Positions 21,824 to 34,390 of a DNA stretch of 64,000 nucleotides are shown piece after piece. The stretch covers positions 58,488,727 to 58,552,726 of the forward strand of contig OU744732.1 in the NCBI GenBank assembly GCA_916613615.1, written 5' to 3'. Position numbers and translations under genes: made by a program. Origin of the DNA: Steromphala cineraria (Eukaryota > Mollusca > Gastropoda > Trochida > Trochidae). The notes beneath the pieces are model-generated. The model searched no databases, was not told the origin of the DNA, and saw only the letters and a program-made list of their open reading frames with translations. Numbering within the stretch: the first letter of the stretch is position 1; each line of letters opens with the position of its first letter.

Positions 21824-22019
21824 AATAAGATAAAATAATTCCAAACAGCCCTTCATAATCAACACTTGGGAACAAGGAGGTCATAACTTTTCTGGAATGT
21901 TTTTGATACGAAAAGGGACCATATTTTCATTGATCTTAACTAATAGATAATTGTCATTATTAACTAACGTTTTCATAACTTAATATTTTAAGAAATAACT
22001 TTTGAATTAAAACATATTT

Positions 22020-22350
22020 TCTGAAAAAAGACATAATACACCTATTGAATTAAAATACAGATATTTCACAGTTTAAAAATTCATTTGAAAATAAAAGTGT
22101 AGGCCTACTTTCAAACAATAACTATTTACCTCTCTCTGGCTTATTTTTAAACATCTTGATCAAATCGTTGTAACACAATATTCGTTTGTCAATCACAGAT
22201 TCAAAAACATATTTGAGATGTACCTTCTTTCTCTTTGTACAATACTTGTCTATTAGATAGGATTAAAGGTTATTTTCAAATCCACCAGACAACATATCAA
22301 ATATATATTTGGAATCACACAATCCGTACTATTCAAGATAATCCCAAATA
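22020..22350. repeat. Duplicated upstream block (homologous to 14750-15060)
   Basis: Runs such as AGACATAATACACCTATT, TTTCAAACAATAAC and TTCGTTTGTCAATCA are shared with the gene A upstream region. A weaker copy lies at about 27000-27290. Confidence 0.7.
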
Positions 22351-22465
22351 TAACATTGTTACATTTGTTCACTATCTAAATGGCATTTATCTCTAATACA
22401 TTCAGCTTTGGGAGCTGTGCCAATTATTATCTATCAGAGGGGTAATGAATGTAGCAACAGCTTAA

Positions 22466-22751
22466 AGGGGCAGTAGCACGGGAGAATTTAAGGTGATGTC
22501 AGGAAAATGAAAATTAATGGTTCCAATTGAAAGACATTGTATTTAAAGTAAAAATTCAAATATATAACGTAAGTTTAGCCATGCGATTACACAAAATGAA
22601 TTAAAGGTGTTCACACAAAATGGCCGCCAATGGATTTTATGTGAATCTTCATACTTTGTCCTCTGACTATGAATGATTGGCTTGTGTTATGAGACAATTA
22701 TCAGTAAACATGTTGAAATGTAAAATTATCAAAAAACGTGATACTGCCCCT
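22466..22751 (+). mobile_element. piggyBac-type MITE, copy 2 (286 bp)
   Basis: AGGGGCAGTAGCA at the left, and at the right the reverse complement with one difference. TTAA precedes it and TTAT (a one-base change) follows. Internal sequence is the reverse complement of the 8362-8717 copy with a deletion. Confidence 0.85.
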
Positions 22752-22959
22752 TTATTTACTGCTTGTTTGACCTCCATTTTTCTGGATGGCGAAATGGGCT
22801 AGTTGGTTAGCTGTTTATATGGTCATTGCTGGCGGTGTTGCCTAAATTTGAGGTTGTGGGTACAAGAATCTGTACTATTGAAGATAGTGAAATCCTAAAT
22901 ATAGCATTGTTAAACATATCAAATAAATTCATATCGTTTCATAAACAAAATCGGATATC

Positions 22960-23060
22960 GGATATCTCTGATGCTGAACAAGTAGAGTGAAGAACTCTCA
23001 ACATGGAGGTCCAGGGTTTGAATCCCGGTGGAGGTGGTTACATAATTAACAGGACACTTT
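22960..23060 (+). mobile_element. Possible tRNA-derived SINE head
   Basis: A good B box (GGTTTGAATCCCGGTGGAG) about 55 bp after a poor A box. It does not fold obviously into a functional tRNA. No second copy is seen in the window. Confidence 0.35.
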
Positions 23061-23234
23061 TATGAATGGTTGCCATGGACAACGAAATCTTTGTTTGATG
23101 TTAATATTTATATGAATATTAAGTCTTTAGATTTTAGGATTTATTTCCTAAAAATTATATATCTAACATTGCTGATCCATTATGGGGGCTAATAGAAACA
23201 TGTTATTATTAATATAATACATGTATATATATAT

Positions 23235-23397
23235 ATATAGAACGTCATTCTAGTGCATTTTTTCGTTTGTATTGAACGAGTAGATGTCACAAAGAGCAAA
23301 GAAACAACGAGTTCGCAGAACGAGTTGTTTCTTTGCTCTTTGTGACATTTACGAGTTCAATACAAACGAATAAATGCACTAGAATGACGTTCTATAT
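23235..23397. repeat. CGAG palindrome, copy 1
   Basis: The two arms are near-perfect reverse complements around a centre at 23316, from the ATATAG start to the CTATAT end. CGAG occurs at 23277-23280 and 23352-23355, mirror positions but the same orientation, so these four bases do not pair. The loop carries two further CGAG (23308-23311, 23321-23324). A TGACGTCAC motif follows at 23534. The left edge is a (TA)n run. Confidence 0.85.
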
Positions 23398-23399
23398 TT

Positions 23400-26300
23400 A
23401 TAACATACCCTTTTTTCGTTTAATTTACTTCAAATAAATCAGTACACGAAAGAATGTTTACATGTTGTCTTGACCTAATTAATTACTCCGCCAACCCTTT
23501 CACGAAATATTACGTCATCACATTCCTCAACCTATGACGTCACATGGAAATAGAGTGCACACAAAACTGTTATGAATATTTGGAAAAAAACAGACGCAAG
23601 ATGCTTAAAACTTCTTTAATGACACTTGCATATCACTTGCACGTATATCAACATTTCATTCGAATACAATATAAACATTAATAACTTGAAACATAATTCG
23701 TTGACATTTGGCAAAGTTCGGTCACAACGTATTCAAACGTGAACGTTGTGAACATGGAGAGATGACGTTACAGAACAGTTCAACGAGATGAAATGAATCT
23801 GAATCACTATCAATGATGGCACGTCTACGTTTTGGAAGGACAGGACCGAGGGATATTCGTTGAATTTTTTTGTGAGGTAAAGTTGAAGTTTCCGTAATAT
23901 GAAACGATCACCAGTAGCCTAAATGTTGCTGTCGCTGAGTAGACCGGAAGTCATAATTTGACCCCATTGAAACGTTGTCACTGAAAATGACAGCGGTTTT
24001 GTGCGATGAGAATCACAAGATCCGGAACCGGGATACCTAAACTCTTCGCCCTTCATTGTTTTTCCTCAGGTAATTTTCAAACTTCGTGATTACACTTGTT
24101 GTTTTCTTGACGGTTTTGTCGATGTAGTTTTTGAGATCGATATTTTCGTTGCGATCGGCGAAGTGTAGCCTAATTTAAATTAATTTGTTAATATTTTTAT
24201 CTATAGGCCTAAATGTGAGCAATGTAAATTTATCCTGATATAAACACTCAGGAATGTCTGAATCAAAATTTGTGCGTTTGTTTACATTATTGATATGGAT
24301 TTTTTCCTGCCGTAAATTTCTATAAATAGCTGACATGACACCTTCCTCGCTAAGAAAGTAGTTCCGTGAGAAGTGCAATACGGAGTGCAATACGGAATGA
24401 GGAGTGCAATACGGAATTCGTTGTATTTCATTACGTATTACTATCGTAAGATTACATGGGTATGGAATAATAGGTGAGTCAGAATACTCCATCAAAGGGA
24501 TTTACCTTAAACGGCCTTTTCGAGCAGGTATTTTTTGTTCCACAAATATTCGGGAGGGAATTCCCTTTTGCACACGACACGTCAAATTTTATATATTCGA
24601 TTTGTTTTAAATTTTTTATGTTAATAACTATGTCAAGTTTGGTAATTAGTTCTAAACCGCCCTTCAAAACAAAAAAATAGCGAAAATAATAAAGGCAACT
24701 GACAAGCACTTCGAGCGGTTTATTTTTTGTGGAAACGAAATTCAGGACTTTCCTGTTAACTAATATATACGATTTTTACATATTTAATTCACACTTAATT
24801 TCAAATATGTTCATGAGGTTATCATTTCAGTTGTTCATGATTTAACAATTTGACAAAGAATAAAGTGTATCGCCCAAATATAGAAAAACATCGGGAAATG
24901 AAGCCAATCATCGGAGATACGAGCGTTAGATGCATTACTGGCATTTACTGCCACAAAAAAATTGTCTTTACTGATAACTTTTATTATAAATCACTTGTAA
25001 ACATGTCCCTCTTCTATCAATCCATTACATTTTCTTGATTTACTCAATGAATTAGCATGAGACAGTACATTTGTTTTCTCGAAATGCTAACAATTCAAAA
25101 TGGCGGAGGAAAGCCGATCGAACTCGAAGCCTTGATCATGGCGGCCACAAGGATTAATTATTGTCAGCTGATTGTTTGGTCGGTGTTGTAGTTACTTGAA
25201 TGTTTAAATTGTAGGAGATTTGATAATACTGTTTGCATAAGAAAATATGACAGACAGACAGATTGTTTATTGAAATCTACATATGACACCTAAAATGGCT
25301 AGGCATAATCAATATGACACTTAGAAGAAGTTGATTCGCATGGGCTTTCGAATTTTAAAAACATTCGTCAGCGCTGCCTCTCTCCCAATTATACACCGTA
25401 CGTTTTGCACTTTTCCGAAAATAAAAACTTCATGTGAATTAAGTGACTAAGATATATTTCTGAAGAAAAACATGTTTTACTATGAGTGAGGTTGTGCGAC
25501 CTGCGATGTCGAGGGCGACCGCGAAAGTTCAACGGAAATTCGCATGCGAGTAGACAAGAGAGAAATGTCAAGCGGATTTATTTGAGAGACATTTCCCCAA
25601 AGTTAAATAACCTGAAATCTAAAATAAATTTACGGATTTTAACTGGATAAACATTCTAAAAAAGTTGACATGCCACTGCAAGAGGCAACTGATTTTACTG
25701 TTGTTCACACGACAAATATTGTTCTAAGGATAATATGACCCTTTTACACATATAACCATGTAAATTCCATGATATTAACGTAGTGACTGTTTTTAAAAAG
25801 CGAAGGGCCATTGTCGAATTTTGATGGGCACTGAAAACATAGGTCCCACCCAGAATTATCCCTGCACACTACATTGCATTATGGGAAGGGACATTTCTCG
25901 TTCTATTTATAGACTGCTAAACAAATGACGCGCTGTGTCTAAAAATAAGTTCGTTAGCAGTTTAAGCTAATCGGCGAAAAACCTGCTCGAACTGGCCGTT
26001 TAAGTCGGACGTACAGTGGAAGGGAGGTAACTCTGTAAGGTTTGATCGATTCTCTTGATAAGCCAACAGTGTTGTGTAGCGTACACGTATGTAATGAATG
26101 TATATTCATGTAGGTATAATGGACGGTTTCTAGATACATGTATACCTTAGTTCAATCAAAATATGAATTTGTTAGTAAATGTATGTTTCTTATTTTCGAA
26201 AGTAATCTGACAAAGAAACGATATGCACTTTTGGCTTTTTGCACCAATCGTTGCACATTGAATTGAAATGTATAAACAATCAAGAATGCCTTTCTAAAGC

Positions 26301-27290
26301 CTTCAAAGACTCTTTACTACTAGCGATTTGAAAACTGATTTCAGCCTTATTATATTAAAAATTGAATATCAATATAAAAGGAAAATCCCAGAAATTTGAC
26401 TAGTAAATTAATTTTCTCTTTTATCATAAATTTGACACCATATTTCTCATTAATTCACAACACACAAATACTTTTTTTAATACATCTTAGTTTATTTTAA
26501 TAAACAGTATTTCAATACTACAATTTACTAAATAAAGTTACTTTGATATAAATATATACAGTGATTCTTATAAAGCATAGTTAATACATTAATTTTTAAA
26601 CGGTTTTCATCTGTATAAATATCGACTTTTTATGTACTTTCTTGATGAAGTAATTTCTTCCCCATGATAATACAGTGTACCAGACATTTACTTGTAATGA
26701 TGGCAGAAATATTCTATTGTTATTACTTGTTTACTATTCTATTAAGTTACAGCCCTCGTTCACAACACAACAGCCTTTGGGTCCTGCAGTGAAAGGGAGG
26801 TAACTCTGAAAGGTCTCTCAGCCAATTCATATGATATATCTTAACGCAATGACCCAATTTTTAAAGACACCCCTGTCAATATAAATTTATTCATATTGCT
26901 GTTAATGTTAACAGTAAAAAAATTTTGTTACTGACAAGTTAACAAATTTATGAAGAAACATGCAAATACAATAAAGCCTTAGACGTTAGCAAGAATTTAA
27001 TGAAAATGCTGATTTTATTTACATTTTTTAAATTAATTTAAAATGATGTGTACTTAAAATCAATGAATTCTTTCTGTCTCTCGGGCCTTTTATCACATTT
27101 GATATATCGGATGTTTTTACTTGAGAATTTTACATTTTGATCAATCATATTAATAACGTACCTACTTTCTCTTCGTGCAATTGACTAACTGTCTTATAAA
27201 TAGGAATAGACGTTATTTTCAAATCCATCCAATAACAATATCATATAAATCCATATTGTTTTGATGACAAAAATCAAGAGTTTTTGATAT
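23400..27290. other. Long intergenic region, no gene seen
   Basis: Contains the presumed rest of palindrome element 1 and a small three-copy tandem motif GTGCAATACGGA (24374-24415). It also has ATG-containing CpG-richer sequence near 25100 with only an 11-codon frame, and the GGGAGGTAACTCTG motif at 26022 and 26796. AT-rich elsewhere. No coding exon could be supported on either strand. Confidence 0.4.
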
Positions 27291-27305
27291 TATTGTATTT
27301 AACTC

Positions 27306-27440
27306 ACCGTAAACACACAAAGAAGGGAGAGAGCTTTGTGGTGTGATGTGTTTGGTGTGACGCAAATGGAGTTTCCTGGAATGTACTTTCTCTTTGTCAA
27401 CTTCCGGGTTGAAGCTGTGATTTTATGGACGCTTCCTACC
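27306..27440 (-). promoter_or_regulatory. Conserved upstream block (gene B copy), possible noncoding first exon
   Basis: Same block as at 16500-16610 (GAGTTTCCTGGAATGTACTT and AACTTCCGGGTTGAAG). On the - strand it ends at a donor-like ACG/GTGAGTT at 27305. Confidence 0.35.
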
Positions 27441-27810
27441 ATATCACATACTGTCATGTTATTGTGTATACAACATACAGCCTTTTTATGTCGGTCCACT
27501 AGTGTTGGCCGTCATGCCGAGGTACAACATCCTCCATACATTGTTAAATTATCACTAACAGAAGTGAACATTACAGTAGTCGCCCGAGACAAATGATCAG
27601 TTCTATTAATCTTTATTATCAAATTAGTCAAATTAATCAAATTATGACAATTTTCGTTAAAGCAACCATTACGTGGTAACATTTTCATATCAATTTGTGT
27701 CCGTCTTTGCATTCAATCGGTCATCTTTACTCATATATATATTATATATATTATTATGATGTTTATATTGATTGATATAACAAAGAGCGATATTTAATTT
27801 AAAATCAAAT

Positions 27811-27850
27811 ATGAACAAGAAGACATGGTCATTAACATCCCCCGCCAAAT
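27811..27850 (-). repeat. Solo terminus of the ATCCCCCGCCA element family
   Basis: Nearly the reverse complement of the right end of the 44648-45458 element and its adjoining 25 bases (AACAAGAAGACAT.GTCAT then CATCCCCCGCCA). The match beyond the short TIR suggests the true element end lies outside it. Confidence 0.6.
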
Positions 27851-28124
27851 AAGTTTTCATTTAAACGTTGATTGATTAGTAAGTTGGGAAGTGTCAAGTT
27901 GGTGGCTTAATTAGTGCACAATGTACTGTTTACGAGGGGTTTAGATTTGATTCATTACAGTGGCCTCTTCCTGGTCTGTCCCAGTCCATCAATTGGTCTT
28001 TTGTTTCATTTGCACAATTAAAGTTTGCTGTATACCTGTTGTTTCTTGGTGTGTATGATTTTCTACATTTTGAATATTGTCTTTAAATAAAGTTGAACTT
28101 ACTCCAAAAGCTTTTTGAAGGTAT

Positions 28125-28243
28125 GTTTTGAGAGGATAGTGATGAGTTGTCATCACTTCTTTCTTCCAAGTGTGAAGGATAACTCCACGATTTCACAGTT
28201 GGAAGAAAGAAGTGATGACAACTCATCACTATCCTCTCAAAAC
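28125..28243. repeat. Perfect 45-bp inverted repeat with 29-bp spacer
   Basis: The left arm 28125-28169 is the exact reverse complement of 28199-28243. A second, imperfect stem continues into the spacer. It has no CGAG motif and is not part of that family. It could be a fold-back MITE or a hairpin-RNA locus. Confidence 0.9.
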
Positions 28244-28249
28244 ACACAT

Positions 28250-31200
28250 ATAAAAAGCATTAAATTGACACCTACAGCAAGTTTCGGCTGAAGTACTTTA
28301 TTTATCATAAATATGTAGGACTCGAATCCACAACAGGCCACAAATCCGTGGCGGATTTCTAAATCCATGGCGGATTTTCAAATGCATGAAAAATTGCCGT
28401 ATCTATCAAAATCTGTGGCTGATTTTATATTGATTGTGATGAGAGATTTTCAGCTGAGTAGAATTAGTTTACTAACGTTCAATTTATGTTATTTCATACA
28501 TGTACTTAACTGTATTATAGGCCTAACTCTGCATTTGGTCAATAAGTACTTCTATCGGTACAACAATATGTTCTGAATCAGATTAATATTAAAAGAATCA
28601 CCGAAAAATAATTCATAATAGAAACCCGATCCAATAAACTGGTGAATTACCACTCAATGTATAAATTACCGGCTTTGGCAACTATGGGTCATATATTGTA
28701 GCCAATATTTCAAAAGCTATTTCAACAATTCAAAATTTCTTATTTCCCTGACATGATAAGAATGACAATGAATCAATCTCAGGATGAAAACACTGTTGTG
28801 AGCTTAGTGGGAGCTTGCAGACAGACATCAGATTTATTATCTTGTAGCACTGTCATTGGTTAATTTGAATCACATGGCAAACTAGCGGAACGAAGCCCAG
28901 AAACCAGTTGCTGCTATTGCTGAAAGGACATAATTTGATTGGCTTGCTATATATAGCAATACGGCAGAATACAATGGAAGGATATCAGGGGATAGGTTGT
29001 AGCATAACGTCAGTGATTATCTCGGGTCGTATTAAAATAATATCACAAACACATGATGAATGTTTTCAAAGGAAAGATTGATCAACATTGGAAAACATGT
29101 TCTAGGTATATACCGAAAAATCATTTGCTTGGTTCAACGTGAGAATATAGATCAAAAGTTTTTCACTTAATCTGTTTAGATAATGAAAAGGTAAACTTTC
29201 GAACACAATGAGTTTATGGATTATCAACTTCTTTATTGAAGAAAGTAGAGACGTTTTGCTATGTATCCTTACAGCCGTTCAGATTTGATAATCACACTAA
29301 CACTTTTTTGAGCAGTTTATACAAAATAATTTGAGTCATCGTAATGTTTTGTTAAAGCGTCTTGGTCAGAGTTTTAGTAATAAAGGTAATTTTAAAAATA
29401 TTTTAACGTATTCTCTGATTATTCAGAAATGAATAGGTACAACTAAAACAAAAATTAGATCATTATCCTTGAAATAAGAATTAAAATATCGGAACAGCTT
29501 TCCCGAAGCCGCAGGTTGCTAAAAATAGAAAGGGCTTATTTTTTATGTCGCGCAAAGGCTTGTGGGAAGTGAACATGGGAATGTTTCAAAACATACTTTT
29601 TGGAGTTTTTCGTAGAATTTCATTGGTTCTGACATATTCATCAGAGTAAATTGAAAATATACTTATACATCAAATCTCTTAGAAAAGCTTCTGTAGCTCT
29701 CTATTCACGTTAGGAAATTAGCGTTACTAGGCAACTTGTAAACAATACGGGAAACAAATTTCAAACATCTGCATTATTTTCAATTACTTGCTGTCATATC
29801 ACCAAATTTATAGAACATGTGTACCGATTATCTGTACTGAACGACCAATTACCACATTACACCCGATATTGTAATTTTCTATGATATTTCAGTGTACATG
29901 TGTTTGGCCTAACTAAACAATAATAATATTCATTGTGATAGATTGTAAGTATCTTATTTAACACAAAACAGTTATCCCAAATTCACATTAATATTCGATA
30001 TTTTTATTCATAAGTTCGAAAGAGAAGATATTCCGATCTCTAGATGATTTTTTTGACACAAAATATATAAGTAAAAACATTAGCTTCATATATACGGAAA
30101 ACAATAAGCTGAGTGACTATGATAACATTTTATACTGTATACCGTTTGATAATGTATGTTCAATGCAGTTTAATAACTAAATTTAAAATAAAAAAACACA
30201 ACATTAATTTGATATTAGACGTGACGCAATGTTGCAGGCGATTTTACTTATCAATAAAATGAATACTTTCATATACATTGATGTCATTTGCATGTTTCAT
30301 CCAAATTGCAAGGTTAGGAACACATTGAGTTCATATGCCTTAACCATTGTCAACACAAGAATCGTTCTAACTTGCATAAACACGTGGTAAGGCATAATCA
30401 TGATAGGCAGAAAGAAAGCCAATGTTGTTAAGACTTCCTTATATGTAGGCAGGTCATGGTTAAATATATTCAGCCACATGAACATAATTTTTCTTTATTT
30501 GTATGTTTTATACTTTCAAAACTAAAACCCGAACTACTTGTTAAGAAAGTAATTGAAATATAAACGATAGGGTGAATTATTTTAATTGATCGTTTAGTCC
30601 AAACTAACGTTACATGTCTCTGTGAAATTGGTGATATGACAGCAAGTAATTCAAATAATGTAGATGTTTGAAGTTTGTATCAAAGTGTCTGTAGCCAGTC
30701 GGAGCGCAGCTTAATACACTTAGGAACAAGAAAGACCATGATTTCGATAAACGGGAAGTGCGGTGAATTCTACGCATGAAACAGTGACGTCACTGATTGT
30801 GGGGTCGTTTAAGGCTACGGCATGTTTTTGAGGATGGTATACTTCAAAGTTCAAGTAAGGTACATTCTCGTTTATTATAAATTCTGTTTTTGGTATAAAA
30901 AATTTCCTGAAAGATTTTCTACCCAACTATGTGCTCCGATACCATTTTATTTTTCGGAAGGTTTAGCTGGAAATGCAAGTCTGACCAAGCATCTTTAAGA
31001 TATCTTTGTTTAATGCAGGCAGGGTTAAGAAATATAATTTACACTATCATGACCCCTACAATGTACTCAACTGAAGCGTGTACATTTTTTTCTTGTAATT
31101 TTTTTTGCATTGCATTTTTCTCTTTTGGTTTTAAATACATATTTCCCCAATCAACTTCGGGTGGAAGTATTGCAATTGATGGAATGTGAATGGCTCCGAC

Positions 31201-32157
31201 AAAACAAATATAACTGTCCTAAATAAAAATACATTACCCTAGGGTTAACACTATTTCATAACAATATAGTCGAAAAATTCAAAATAAACAAAAATAAGAT
31301 TCTATTTAGCAACCTTTATCAATCCACAATCAAACAAAATACATGTTGAATTTGTACAATAAACTAATTCGAGAAATGAAAATTGTTGAAAGATTTACCT
31401 TAATGGACAAACTTGAGGAACCTCTGTTTAACTTTAACTGTTCGGTAAAACCTCTGTTCAACTTCGGTATATTTCCATTTTTTCAGATTCAATGTCAAAG
31501 CTAAGTCCGTTTTTCCATTTAAATGAATCAGAAGACTAAGGTAAATAGAGGATACTAAACGAAATTCCATTGAATACCATTTTGATTAAACATGCTAATG
31601 AATTTGTATCAAACAAGCGAAACGAGCAATACCAAATTATTCACAATTTTACCAAATATAGTTTTTAATTGAAGGAAGTTAAGTATTTTGTTATTTCTTG
31701 CCAGTAAAGTTCATAAACAAATGCCGAAAGTATGCTAAAACTAATATTTCCGCGGCCAATATGACGGCGCGATTACACTGTTATGCTATACACACTACAT
31801 GTACTGTGACGTTATACTTGCATTGTGGTATTACACTTGTTAAATATTGCTGTACAAATATTACACCTCAGCATCTTACAAGGGGCGGTTAATGCTAAGT
31901 TAGTTGTTACTGCCTATCGCCACAGGAACCTGATATAACTAATGAACACGAACATTTTCCAACATATGAGTGAAGTGCTGATAAAAATACAAAGCAAGTT
32001 CATTTATCTGTAGGTCCTTCTATGTGATATACAGCTGTTCTATCATCTTAAAACATGGAAAAGTTTGTAACTTGATAACAGTTGGAGAACTGTGACCTTA
32101 TCCTGGCCTGTTAGTGTGTTTAAACTGTATACACACTACTTTGCAAGAATATCAGTA
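28250..32157. other. Intergenic region, no gene seen
   Basis: AT-rich. Short frames (for example 30720-30926 on -) show no recognisable domain. A palindromic CRE-like CAGTGACGTCACTG is at 30782-30795. At 31540-31650 lies a possible degenerate relative of the CGAG palindromes (AAATAGAGGATACTAAACGA; GCGAAACGAGC). Confidence 0.4.
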
Positions 32158-34390
32158 CTATTGCCAAATAAGTCCTGGGATTTGACCTTCTTCAACAGAT
32201 GTTTCATTCAGTTGTGGAGCATTCATAAAGGTGAAGTAAACACCGCCTGCTCTCACTCTTGCCACACCCCCTATTCCTCTGACACAATGTATATGTGCAT
32301 AAAACACAACTTTGATGGTGTAAACACGTCCAGCTTTGATTGACATTGGATCAGGAAACATGATGTCATTGACAGGGCCACTCAGAGCCCAGTCATCGAA
32401 ACGTGTAGGGTGAGCTATCAAGGGGTTCTGTTCATCGCATACCTCAATCCACATAGTGACGTGTTGTTCTGTTGCACAACCATACAGTTGACATCCAAGA
32501 AGAGTGATGTCCTTATTTGTGGAAAATGATATGGCGTGTCCTCCGCCTTCAAGAGATATGGCAACTGCTCGGAATCTGCGTACACTGTGAAAACCTGATG
32601 CAGATGACTCTTCATCTTGGATCATAATTCTTATATCTGACTTGAATGGGCTAATGTCAATAGTTGGCACAAGAAATCTATTGTCGATGTTTGAATGTTC
32701 CTGCCATGTCAGTATTTCAGAAGGACCAACAACGTCGGCTATGAAGTCCGGAGACAAACTAAGAAACCGTATCTCGTACACCATCTCACCCAGGACCTTC
32801 CTCATGTTCTCGTGGCTTGGACTCAGATCTTCTCTCTCACATTCTGCTTTGGTCCAGGACAAGGCAGCTTCAAAAACTTGTTGCTCCTTGATGTTAAGAT
32901 CTTTCGATTTCAGGAATGTCTCAAAACATTCAGAACAGAGTTCGAGAAATCCTGCGGTTTTGATTACTTTTGGGCCTGCTTCCGCTAACATCTTCAGAGC
33001 TTTTTGTTCAGTCTCTTCATATCCATGACTCTTCTCCAATATTTCACACAGGTTTTCCTCAGATAAAGATGTTTCAAGGAAGGCGGCTGACTGACTTAAC
33101 AGTGATTCAACATTATATTTTCGTGCAGTATAGAGAAGGCCAGCAACATTCCCAATGTTGATTGAACAGTAATCAGTGTAGAGGAATCTGAAAACGAAAA
33201 ACTTTCCATGTTTGTGCTTTCTATCCAAATATATATTATCTATAGTACAATCAAATGAATATTCAAAATTAAACACAGTTAATGTTAACAGAGGCAATGC
33301 CAAGGTGAATGTATTATTTATGGTCCATTGTATTCTTAATGACAAAATAGGAAAAAAGCATGCATCATTTAGTTGATAAAAGTTGATCTTTTTCTGTTAT
33401 TCTAAAGCATTTTTAGTCTACAGATTGCTTGAAAACATAGTTAAATTTTCTGCCATTGGTTAAAGGTCTTTCATGCGATGTTCAAATTATCATACATGAT
33501 ATAGCCTTGTGATTATGAAATATTGCATCTTTGCAAGTTAATTTATTTAAAAAAAATGTGATATCGAGGTCGTATGATGAATCAAACCTCTTTCGTTGTG
33601 ATTAAACTTCATAATGGTCGATTTTATGAACCCAAACATACCCTCAACGTATAATAAATGTTTAAACATTTAACATTCCATAAATCATGCGGCCTTTCAA
33701 TATTCATTAAGTGAATATCGACATTTTGTCTATTTTATATAGTTGTCGAAAACATGAAAGATTAACCTTAATTTAGAAAGGGTCATTGATCCCATGGACA
33801 ACATATAATCTTGTTTCAATAAATCAATCATTGCAGGTCTACCATTTGCATACCTCAGAATATCTGTAAAACATAACGTCTGTGCAGCATTGTAAATAAT
33901 GAAAAGGAAGGTATTAGCCGTTAGAATGATTGCAACATTGACCGGATTCCGAGAATCCTGTTTTCATTTTAACAATGATAATTACACACATTGACAGAAT
34001 TTTTAGGCAGTTATAAGTCATGTTATTGATGCCCAAAAGAAACAAAATACATCTTGTATTGTCACCTTGATGCAGAAGTAAGTGAACAAACTTTCAGAAC
34101 GCAGATGAAAGTTTCACATACCTGAGGAAATCTTTAAACACGTTTTCTCTTATATCAGGGATAGTTATCTCCCCTTGCTCCGCCATACGACCACAGAACA
34201 TGGCGTGGAAGACACAGCTCCTGCTGGCAAGAACATAGCGGTGAGCTCGGACCACGTGTTTCTCAGATCCAACAAGGAAAGTGACGTCAGTGAAATCTTC
34301 TGTCTCTAACATGTGTAAGTTACACTCAATGACAGACTTGCCTCGCTGCCAACTGTCGACAAATCCTGATATAGTGCTGCACGTCGCCAT
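32158..34390 (-). CDS. BTB-BACK-PHR protein, BTBD6-like (gene C, 432 aa)
   Basis: Exon 1 is 34122-34390 (269 nt, donor GTATG) and exon 2 is 32158-33187 (acceptor TTTCAG, GAAAACG context). The intron is 934 nt, much longer than in the other copies. The BTB half (1-90) is almost identical to genes B and F at DNA level. The BACK domain keeps WTKAECERE and GEMVYEIRF. The PHR half differs strongly: VRRFRAVAIS, ITLLGCQLYG, NDIMFPDPMSIKAGRVY, RVRAGGVYFTF and ending GQIPGLIWQ. The frame is intact throughout. Role by family: Cullin-3 adaptor with its own substrate preference. Confidence 0.92.

Noticed and set aside
25092..25140. Plus-strand first exon starting ATGGCGGAGGAAAGC
   Set aside because: Stop after 11 codons, no donor before it, and no partner exon found.
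30720..30926. Minus-strand frame of 68 codons
   Set aside because: No ATG start, no splice partners and no recognisable domain.
31541..31680. Fifth CGAG palindrome
   Set aside because: Shares AAATAGAGGATACTAAACGA and GCGAAACGAGC with copy 4, but the arms do not pair; at best a decayed half copy.
33830..33900. Extra BTB exon end upstream of gene C exon 2 (TDILR followed by GTATGC on the minus strand)
   Set aside because: Only about 12 codons resemble FKDFLR and no BTB sequence precedes it; chance or an unreadable relic.
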